From the NCBI GenBank assembly GCA_944548615.1, contig CALYMY010000051.1, forward strand, positions 124,001-188,000: a DNA stretch of 64,000 bases, written 5' to 3'. Below, piece by piece: positions 1-9,300 of the stretch. The DNA comes from Micropterix aruncella (taxonomy: Eukaryota > Arthropoda > Insecta > Lepidoptera > Micropterigidae). Both the position numbers and the translations under genes were made by a program. The notes under the pieces are model-generated. The model made no database searches. It was not told the DNA's origin and saw nothing but the letters and a program-made list of their open reading frames with translations. Each line of letters starts with the position of its first letter. The stretch's first letter is position 1.

Positions 1-928
1 ATATATAGAACTTCTCTGCCGATAGAGAAAAAACGCCAAATGGCCGACGGGCAAAAACACTGTTTTACAGACCAGGGTACCCGGGTTCGATACCCAGCCA
101 GGATTCAATTTTTTTTTCGTTTTTTCTTCTCTTGATATTACCAAAATAGTATTAACATTTCAAAAAACACAATATTTTAGCTCTCTCTATTACAGTTCTT
201 TTTTTTTCATCGAAAATACAAGTTTTAGTACCGGCGTCGGGCGGGGCCAAGCGGGGCCGGGCGATGCCGAGCCGGACCTGAAATGAAATGTCCTACCCTC
301 AAATTTGAAAATTTAAATTTCATGCCAGATCCTACCGGTGGTTTCATAAGGTTGCAATAGAAATATAGAAAAATATCTGACAAAACATATATAGCACTTC
401 TCTGCCGATAGAGAAAAAACGCCAAATGGCCGACGGGCAAAAACACTGTTTTACAGACCAGGGTACCCGGGTTCGATACCCAGCCAGGATTCAATTTTTT
501 TTTTCGTTTTTTCTTCTCTTGATATTACCAAAATAGTATTAACATTTCAAAAAACACAATATTTTAGCTCTCTCTATTACAGTTCTTTTTTTTTCATCGA
601 AAATACAAGTTTTAGTACCGGCGTCGGGCGGGGCCAAGCGGGGCCGGGCGATGCCGAGCCGGACCTGAAATGAAATGTCCTACCCTCAAATTTGAAAATT
701 TAAATTTCATGCTAGATCCTACCGGTGGTTTCATAAGGTAGCAACAGAAATATAGAAAAATATCTGACAAAACATATATAGAACTTCTCTGCCGATAGAG
801 AAAAAACGCCAAATGGCCGACGGGCAAAAACACTGTTTTACAGACCAGGGTACCCGGGTTCGATACCCAGCCAGGACTCAATTTTTTTTTCGTTTTTTCT
901 TCTCTTGATATTACCAAAATAGTATTAA
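1..928 (+). repeat. Satellite block, left edge (unit marks 225, 612)
   Basis: This holds a partial unit followed by class 1 and class 2 units. It matches 50291-51218 at a constant offset of 50290, so it is one arm of a duplication about 50 kb apart. The block ends at a TTAA (925-928) where an element has inserted. Confidence 0.9.
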
Positions 929-1233
929 CCCCTTGAGTATGATACGACCAAATCTGGTTCTGAAACAATTATCCGTTGAGTATGATACGACCAGATCTGG
1001 TTCCGCGTTTTTTTCACTTCTTTGACGTTCTCATATTTATTAATAATTATCAAATTTTTCACAAAATGATATTTCAATATTCTATATTCGAAATTTCAAT
1101 GCAATCATTGTGCAGTTGTTCTTTTTATGATTGGTGTAGTAGTTTCGTAGTTATAGTACTTTAAGGTCGATGTCGCCAAAAATCCTGCAAAAGAGACAGA
1201 TGCATCCATGAAAATACCCATTTACTCCAAGGG
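929..1233. mobile_element. piggyBac-type MITE, copy 1 (TTAA duplication)
   Basis: A 305 bp non-satellite insertion is bracketed by TTAA at 925-928 and 1234-1237. Its ends are inverted: the left begins CCCCTTGAGTA and the right reads CCCTTGGAGTA on the opposite strand. TTAA duplication with C-rich/G-rich termini is the hallmark of the piggyBac superfamily. A subterminal direct repeat (gagtatgatacgacca) occurs twice near the left end. No transposase is present, so the element is non-autonomous. A 62-codon open frame inside it has no recognisable features. Confidence 0.85.
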
Positions 1234-3358
1234 TTAACATTTCAAAAAACACAATATTTTAGCTCTCTCTATTACAGTTCTTTTTTTTTCAACGAAAATA
1301 CAAGTTTTAGTACCGGCGTCGGGCGGGGCCAAGCGGGGCCGGGCGATGCCGAGCCGGACCTGAAATGAAATGACCTACCCTCAAATTTGAAAATTTCAAT
1401 TTCATGCCAGATCCTACCGGTGGTTTCATAAGGTTGCAACAGAAATATAGAAAAATATCTGACAAAACATATATAGAACTTCTCTGCCGATAGAGAAAAA
1501 ACGCCAAATGGCCGACGGGCAAAAACACTGTTTTACAGACCAGGGTACCCGGGTTCGATACCCAGCCGGGACTCAATTTTTTTTTCGTTTTTTCTTCTCT
1601 TGATATTACCAAAATAGTATTAACATTTCAAAAAACACAATATTTTAGCTCTCTCTATTACAGTTCTTTTTTTTTCATCGAAAATACAAGTTTTAGTACC
1701 GGCGTCGGGCGGGGCCAAGCGGGGCCGGGCGATGCCGAGCCGGACCTGAAATGAAATGACCTACCCTCAAATTTGAAAATTTCAATTTCATGCCAGATCC
1801 TACCGGTGGTTTCATAAGGTTGCAACAGAAATATAGAAAAATATCTGACAAAACATATATAGAACTTCTCTGCCGATAGAGAAAAAACGCCAAATGGCCG
1901 ACGGCCAAAAACACTGTTTTACAGACCAGGGTACCCGGGTTCGATACCCAGCCGGGACTCAATTTTTTTTTCGTTTTTTCTTCTCTTGATATTACCAAAA
2001 TAGTATTAACATTTCAAAAAACACAATATTTTAGCTCTCTCTATTACAGTTCTTTTTTTTTCATCGAAAATACTAGTTTTAGTACCGGCGTCGGGCGGGG
2101 CCAAGCGGGGCCGGGCGATGCCGAGCCGGACCTGAAATGAAATGACCTACTCTCAAATTTGAAAATTTCAATTTCATGCCAGATCCTACCGGTGGTTTCA
2201 TAAGGTTGCAACAGAAATATAGAAAAATATCTGACAAAACATATATAGAACTTCTCTGCCGATAGAGAAAAAACGCCAAATGGCCGACGGGCCAAGCGGG
2301 GCCGGGCGATGCCGAGCCGGACCTGAAATGAAATGACCTACCCTCAAATTTGAAAATTTCAATTTCATGCCAGATCCTACCGGTGGTTTCATAAGGTTGC
2401 AACAGAAATATAGAAAAATATCTGACAAAACATATATAGAACTTCTCTGCCGATAGAGAAAAAACGCCAAATGGCCGACGGGCAAAAACACTGTTTTACA
2501 GACCAGGGTACCCGGGTTCGATACCCAGCCGGAACTCAATTTTTTTTTCGTTTTTTCTTCTCTTGATATTACCAAAATAGTATTAACATTTCAAAAAACA
2601 CAATATTTTAGCTCTCTCTATTACAGTTCTTTTTTTTTCATCGAAAATACAAGTTTTAGTACCGGCGTCGGGCGGGGCCAAGCGGGGCCGGGCGATGCCG
2701 AGCCGGACCTGAAATGAAATGACCTACCCTCAAATTTGAAAATTTCAATTTCATGCCAGATCCTACCGGTGGTTTCATAAGGTTGCAACAGAAATATAGA
2801 AAAATATCTGACAAAACATATATAGAACTTCTCTGCCGATAGAGAAAAAACGCCAAATGGCCGACGGGCAAAAACACTGTTTTACAGACCAGGGTACCCG
2901 GGTTCGATACCCAGCCAGGACTCAATTTTTTTTTCGTTTTTTCTTCTCTTGATATTACCAAAATAGTATTAACATTTCAAAAAACACAATATTTTAGCTC
3001 TCTCTATTACAGTTCTTTTTTTTTCATCGAAAATACAAGTTTTAGTACCGGCGTCGGGCGGGGCCAAGCGGGGCCGGGCGATGCCGAGCCGGACCTGAAA
3101 TGAAATGACCTACTCTCAAATTTGAAAATTTCAATTTCATGCCAGATCCTACCGGTGGTTTCATAAGGTTGCAACAGAAATATAGAAAAATATCTGACAA
3201 AACATATATAGAACTTCTCTGCCGATAGAGAAAAAACGCCAAATGGCCGACGGGCAAAAACACTGTTTTACAGACCAGGGTACCCGGGTTCGATACCCAG
3301 CCAGGATTCAATTTTTTTTTCGTTTTTTCTTCTCTTGATATTACCAAAATAGTATTAA
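1234..3358 (+). repeat. Satellite block between the two insertions (marks 1307, 1693, 2079, 2656, 3042)
   Basis: Class 3 units, with one half unit at 2101-2291. The part from about 1693 matches 19800 onward and 51981 onward with the same unit order. The block ends at the TTAA (3355-3358) used by the second element. Confidence 0.9.
2101..2291 (+). repeat. Half unit 1 (191 bp)
   Basis: The unit jumps from the A-box-like gccgacggg straight into ccaagcgggg of the next GC block. The joined sequences share a GGGC microhomology. About 195 bp are missing, including the B-box-like motif, the T-run, the TTAA site, the poly-T tract and the first G-runs. Confidence 0.93.
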
Positions 3359-3692
3359 CCCCTCGCGTACCAGACGGCCCGAAACGTCCAGAATTGATAT
3401 TTACCGTCGAACCCCAGACGGCCCGAAATGGCCAGGCGAGGCCGACCGCTAATTATGTTAGTACAACTTTGACTAATAATTATGAATAATCTTTATTGCT
3501 TTACATAACGACGTTACAAATATCTAATAGCAAATTTCAATAGGAACATAAAACAGGTCTTTTTTAGACGATCGGTGTGACAGTTTCGGAGTAATCATTT
3601 TTTTTCTGAAACGCCATCTTTTTTTTGAGACTCGCGAATTTCTTACGGGCCGTAAGGCACACATTAAAATTCAAACCGCGGGCCGCGAGGGG
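3359..3692. mobile_element. piggyBac-type MITE, second family (TTAA duplication)
   Basis: A 334 bp insertion lies between TTAA at 3355-3358 and TTAA at 3693-3696. The left end is CCCCTCGCG and the right end is its exact reverse complement CGCGAGGGG. The left part carries a direct repeat, ccagacggcccgaaa, twice. The corresponding positions in the satellite copies near 21.47 kb and 53.65 kb are empty: there the unit runs on through a single TTAA. The element has no coding capacity and is unrelated in sequence to the 929-1233 element apart from the terminal CCCCT-type motif. Confidence 0.87.
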
Positions 3693-4553
3693 TTAACATT
3701 TCAAAAAACACAATATTTTAGCTCTCTCTATTACAGTTCTTTTTTTTTTCATCGAAAATACAAGTTTTAGTACCGGCGTCGGGCGGGGCCAGGCGGGGCC
3801 GGGCGATGCCGAGCCGGACCTGAAATGAAATGTCCTACCCTCAAATTTGAAAATTTAAATTTCATGCCAGATCCTACCGGTGGTTTCATAAGGTTGCAAT
3901 AGAAATATAGAAAAATATCTGACAAAACATATATAGCACTTCTCTGCCGATAGAGAAAAAACGCCAAATGGCCGACGGGCAAAAACACTGTTTTACAGAC
4001 CAGGGTACCCGGGTTCGATACCCAGCCAGGATTCAATTTTTTTTTTCGTTTTTTCTTCTCTTGATATTACCAAAATAGTATTAACATTTCAAAAAACACA
4101 ATATTTTAGCTCTCTCTATTACAGTTCTTTTTTTTTCATCGAAAATACAAGTTTTAGTACCGGCGTCGGGCGGGGCCAAGCGGGGCCGGGCGATGCCGAG
4201 CCGGACCTGAAATGAAATGTCCTACCCTCAAATTTGAAAATTTAAATTTCATGCTAGATCCTACCGGTGGTTTCATAAGGTAGCAACAGAAATATAGAAA
4301 AATATCTGACAAAACATATATAGAACTTCTCTGCCGATAGAGAAAAAACGCCAAATGGCCGACGGGCAAAAACACTGTTTTACAGACCAGGGTACCCGGG
4401 TTCGATACCCAGCCAGGACTCAATTTTTTTTTCGTTTTTTCTTCTCTTGATATTACCAAAATAGTATTAACATTTCAAAAAACACAATATTTTAGCTCTC
4501 TCTATTACAGTTCTTTTTTTTTCAACGAAAATACAAGTTTTAGTACCGGCGTC

Positions 4554-4576
4554 GGGCGGGGCCAAGCGGGGCCGGG
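4554..4576 (+). other. G-quadruplex motif in GC-rich block (one per full unit)
   Basis: Four guanine runs of 3, 4, 4 and 3 lie within 23 nt, separated by loops C, CCAAGC and CC. This satisfies the usual G3+N1-7 rule. The motif recurs every 386 bp on the + strand. The class with cgggaggggcc keeps all four runs. A unit near 41650 (gggagaggcc) loses one, and the half-unit junctions keep only three. Confidence 0.75.
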
Positions 4577-4741
4577 CGATGCCGAGCCGGACCTGAAATG
4601 AAATGACCTACCCTCAAATTTGAAAATTTCAATTTCATGCCAGATCCTACCGGTGGTTTCATAAGGTTGCAACAGAAATATAGAAAAATATCTGACAAAA
4701 CATATATAGAACTTCTCTGCCGATAGAGAAAAAACGCCAAA

Positions 4742-4818
4742 TGGCCGACGGGCAAAAACACTGTTTTACAGACCAGGGTACCCGGGTTCGATACCCAGCC
4801 GGGACTCAATTTTTTTTT
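4742..4818 (+). promoter_or_regulatory. tRNA-like internal Pol III promoter motif with T-run (one per full unit)
   Basis: TGGCCGACGGG at 4742-4752 resembles an A box (TRGCNNAGNNGG). GGTTCGATACC at 4785-4795 matches the B box GGTTCGANTCC at all but one position. The two are separated by about 32 bp, which is normal for tRNA genes and tRNA-derived SINEs. A run of nine T begins 14 bp after the B box and fits a Pol III terminator. The segment does not fold as a complete tRNA: the acceptor and anticodon arms do not pair and the T stem has one mismatch. It is better read as a degenerate tRNA or SINE head than a tRNA gene. The same arrangement recurs in essentially every full unit and is missing from the half units. 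Transcription is inferred, not shown. Confidence 0.6.
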
Positions 4819-6109
4819 CGTTTTTTCTTCTCTTGATATTACCAAAATAGTATTAACATTTCAAAAAACACAATATTTTAGCTCTCTCTATTACAGTTCT
4901 TTTTTTTTCATCGAAAATACAAGTTTTAGTACCGGCGTCGGGCGGGGCCAAGCGGGGCCGGGCGATGCCGAGCCGGACCTGAAATGAAATGACCTACCCT
5001 CAAATTTGAAAATTTCAATTTCATGCCAGATCCTACCGGTGGTTTCATAAGGTTGCAACAGAAATATAGAAAAATATCTGACAAAACATATATAGAACTT
5101 CTCTGCCGATAGAGAAAAAACGCCAAATGGCCGACGGGCAAAAACACTGTTTTACAGACCAGGGTACCCGGGTTCGATACCCAGCCGGGACTCAATTTTT
5201 TTTTCGTTTTTTCTTCTCTTGATATTACCAAAATAGTATTAACATTTCAAAAAACACAATATTTTAGCTCTCTCTATTACAGTTCTTTTTTTTTCATCGA
5301 AAATACAAGTTTTAGTACCGGCGTCGGGCGGGGCCAAGCGGGGCCGGGCGATGCCGAGCCGGACCTGAAATGAAATGACCTACCCTCAAATTTGAAAATT
5401 TCAATTTCATGCCAGATCCTACCGGTGGTTTCATAAGGTTGCAACAGAAATATAGAAAAATATCTGACAAAACATATATAGAACTTCTCTGCCGATAGAG
5501 AAAAAACGCCAAATGGCCGACGGGCAAAAACACTGTTTTACAGACCAGGGTACCCGGGTTCGATACCCAGCCAGGATTCAATTTTTTTTTCGTTTTTTCT
5601 TCTCTTGATATTACCAAAATAGTATTAACATTTCAAAAAACACAATATTTTAGCTCTCTCTATTACAGTTCTTTTTTTTTTCATCGAAAATACAAGTTTT
5701 AGTACCGGCGTCGGGCGGGGCCAAGCGGGGCCGGGCGATGCCGAGCCGGACCTGAAATGAAATGTCCTACCCTCAAATTTGAAAATTTAAATTTCATGCC
5801 AGATCCTACCGGTGGTTTCATAAGGTTGCAACAGAAATATAGAAAAATATCTGACAAAACATATATAGAACTTCTCTGCCGATAGAGAAAAAACGCCAAA
5901 TGGCCGACGGCCAAAAACACTGTTTTACAGACCAGGGTACCCGGGTTCGATACCCAGCCGGGACTCAATTTTTTTTTCGTTTTTTCTTCTCTTGATATTA
6001 CCAAAATAGTATTAACATTTCAAAAAACACAATATTTTAGCTCTCTCTATTACAGTTCTTTTTTTTTTTTCATCGAAAATACTAGTTTTAGTACCGGCGT
6101 CGGGCGGGG

Positions 6110-6300
6110 CCAAGCGGGGCCGGGCGATGCCGAGCCGGACCTGAAATGAAATGACCTACTCTCAAATTTGAAAATTTCAATTTCATGCCAGATCCTACCG
6201 GTGGTTTCATAAGGTTGCAACAGAAATATAGAAAAATATCTGACAAAACATATATAGAACTTCTCTGCCGATAGAGAAAAAACGCCAAATGGCCGACGGG
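6110..6300 (+). repeat. Half unit 2 (191 bp)
   Basis: The junction is the same as at 2291 and lies 4009 bp downstream of it. Subtracting the 338 bp insertion footprint gives 3671 bp, the period of the 9.5-unit higher-order repeat. Confidence 0.93.
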
Positions 6301-9300
6301 CCAAGCGGGGCCGGGCGATGCCGAGCCGGACCTGAAATGAAATGACCTACCCTCAAATTTGAAAATTTCAATTTCATGCCAGATCCTACCGGTGGTTTCA
6401 TAAGGTTGCAACAGAAATATAGAAAAATATCTGACAAAACATATATAGAACTTCTCTGCCGATAGAGAAAAAACGCCAAATGGCCGACGGGCAAAAACAC
6501 TGTTTTACAGACCAGGGTACCCGGGTTCGATACCCAGCCGGAACTCAATTTTTTTTTCGTTTTTTCTTCTCTTGATATTACCAAAATAGTATTAACATTT
6601 CAAAAAACACAATATTTTAGCTCTCTCTATTACAGTTCTTTTTTTTTCATCGAAAATACAAGTTTTAGTACCGGCGTCGGGCGGGGCCAAGCGGGGCCGG
6701 GCGATGCCGAGCCGGACCTGAAATGAAATGACCTACCCTCAAATTTGAAAATTTCAATTTCATGCCAGATCCTACCGGTGGTTTCATAAGGTTGCAACAG
6801 AAATATAGAAAAATATCTGACAAAACATATATAGAACTTCTCTGCCGATAGAGAAAAAACGCCAAATGGCCGACGGGCAAAAACACTGTTTTACAGACCA
6901 GGGTACCCGGGTTCGATACCCAGCCAGGACTCAATTTTTTTTTCGTTTTTTCTTCTCTTGATATTACCAAAATAGTATTAACATTTCAAAAAACACAATA
7001 TTTTAGCTCTCTCTATTACAGTTCTTTTTTTTTCATCGAAAATACAAGTTTTAGTACCGGCGTCGGGCGGGGCCAAGCGGGGCCGGGCGATGCCGAGCCG
7101 GACCTGAAATGAAATGACCTACTCTCAAATTTGAAAATTTCAATTTCATGCCAGATCCTACCGGTGGTTTCATAAGGTTGCAACAGAAATATAGAAAAAT
7201 ATCTGACAAAACATATATAGAACTTCTCTGCCGATAGAGAAAAAACGCCAAATGGCCGACGGGCAAAAACACTGTTTTACAGACCAGGGTACCCGGGTTC
7301 GATACCCAGCCAGGATTCAATTTTTTTTTCGTTTTTTCTTCTCTTGATATTACCAAAATAGTATTAACATTTCAAAAAACACAATATTTTAGCTCTCTCT
7401 ATTACAGTTCTTTTTTTTTTCATCGAAAATACAAGTTTTAGTACCGGCGTCGGGCGGGGCCAGGCGGGGCCGGGCGATGCCGAGCCGGACCTGAAATGAA
7501 ATGTCCTACCCTCAAATTTGAAAATTTAAATTTCATGCCAGATCCTACCGGTGGTTTCATAAGGTTGCAATAGAAATATAGAAAAATATCTGACAAAACA
7601 TATATAGCACTTCTCTGCCGATAGAGAAAAAACGCCAAATGGCCGACGGGCAAAAACACTGTTTTACAGACCAGGGTACCCGGGTTCGATACCCAGCCAG
7701 GATTCAATTTTTTTTTTCGTTTTTTCTTCTCTTGATATTACCAAAATAGTATTAACATTTCAAAAAACACAATATTTTAGCTCTCTCTATTACAGTTCTT
7801 TTTTTTTCATCGAAAATACAAGTTTTAGTACCGGCGTCGGGCGGGGCCAAGCGGGGCCGGGCGATGCCGAGCCGGACCTGAAATGAAATGTCCTACCCTC
7901 AAATTTGAAAATTTAAATTTCATGCCAGATCCTACCGGTGGTTTCATAAGGTTGCAATAGAAATATAGAAAAATATCTGACAAAACATATATAGCACTTC
8001 TCTGCCGATAGAGAAAAAACGCCAAATGGCCGACGGGCAAAAACACTGTTTTACAGACCAGGGTACCCGGGTTCGATACCCAGCCAGGATTCAATTTTTT
8101 TTTTCGTTTTTTCTTCTCTTGATATTACCAAAATAGTATTAACATTTCAAAAAACACAATATTTTAGCTCTCTCTATTACAGTTCTTTTTTTTTCAACGA
8201 AAATACAAGTTTTAGTACCGGCGTCGGGCGGGGCCAAGCGGGGCCGGGCGATGCCGAGCCGGACCTGAAATGAAATGACCTACCCTCAAATTTGAAAATT
8301 TCAATTTCATGCCAGATCCTACCGGTGGTTTCATAAGGTTGCAACAGAAATATAGAAAAATATCTGACAAAACATATATAGAACTTCTCTGCCGATAGAG
8401 AAAAAACGCCAAATGGCCGACGGGCAAAAACACTGTTTTACAGACCAGGGTACCCAGGTTCGATACCCAGCCGGGACTCAATTTTTTTTTCGTTTTTTCT
8501 TCTCTTGATATTACCAAAATAGTATTAACATTTCAAAAAACACAATATTTTAGCTCTCTCTATTACAGTTCTTTTTTTTTCCTCGAAAATACAAGTTTTA
8601 GTACCGGCGTCGGGCGGGGCCAAGCGGGGCCGGGCGATGCCGAGCCGGACCTGAAATGAAATGACCTACCCTCAAATTTGAAAATTTCAATTTCATGCCA
8701 GATCCTACCGGTGGTTTCATAAGGTTGCAACAGAAATATAGAAAAATATCTGACAAAACATATATAGAACTTCTCTGCCGATAGAGAAAAAACGCCAAAT
8801 GGCCGACGGGCAAAAACACTGTTTTACAGACCAGGGTACCCGGGTTCGATACCCAGCCGGGACTCAATTTTTTTTTCGTTTTTTCTTCTCTTGATATTAC
8901 CAAAATAGTATTAACATTTCAAAAAACACAATATTTTAGCTCTCTCTATTACAGTTCTTTTTTTTTCATCGAAAATACAAGTTTTAGTACCGGCGTCGGG
9001 CGGGGCCAAGCGGGGCCGGGCGATGCCGAGCCGGACCTGAAATGAAATGACCTACCCTCAAATTTGAAAATTTCAATTTCATGCCAGATCCTACCGGTGG
9101 TTTCATAAGGTTGCAACAGAAATATAGAAAAATATCTGACAAAACATATATAGAACTTCTCTGCCGATAGAGAAAAAACGCCAAATGGCCGACGGGCAAA
9201 AACACTGTTTTACAGACCAGGGTACCCGGGTTCGATACCCAGCCAGGACTCAATTTTTTTTTCGTTTTTTCTTCTCTTGATATTACCAAAATAGTATTAA

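Larger units (their letters stand above)
4540..4925 (+). repeat. Representative satellite unit (class 3), with modules
   Basis: This 386 bp unit shows the module order shared by all full units. The GC-rich block at about 4546-4595 contains four G-runs. It is followed by an AT-rich stretch with the palindrome CAAATTTG, then by the palindromic ACCGGT site, an A-rich segment, and a tRNA-like segment at about 4741-4805. Next come a T-run at 4810-4818, a TTAA site near 4855 and a polypyrimidine tract followed by about nine T. GC content swings sharply within each unit, so the array has a 386 bp compositional wave. The unit is about twice a typical nucleosome repeat, which is only suggestive. Confidence 0.95.

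Noticed and set aside
976..1164. A 62-codon frame inside the first MITE
   Set aside because: Short, low in complexity and altered by an in-frame 3 bp loss in the other copy. It has no features of a real protein.
4741..4805. A functional tRNA gene cluster
   Set aside because: Only the A-box and B-box motifs fit. The acceptor and anticodon arms do not pair and no clear anticodon loop can be placed.
4540..4845. A recurring minus-strand open frame of 89-125 codons in nearly every satellite unit
   Set aside because: It repeats because the unit repeats. Differences between units include amino-acid changes and poly-T indels that shift the start, with no sign of coding constraint. Part of it is simply the reverse of the tRNA-like segment. 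The longer versions (125 codons) arise only at half-unit junctions.
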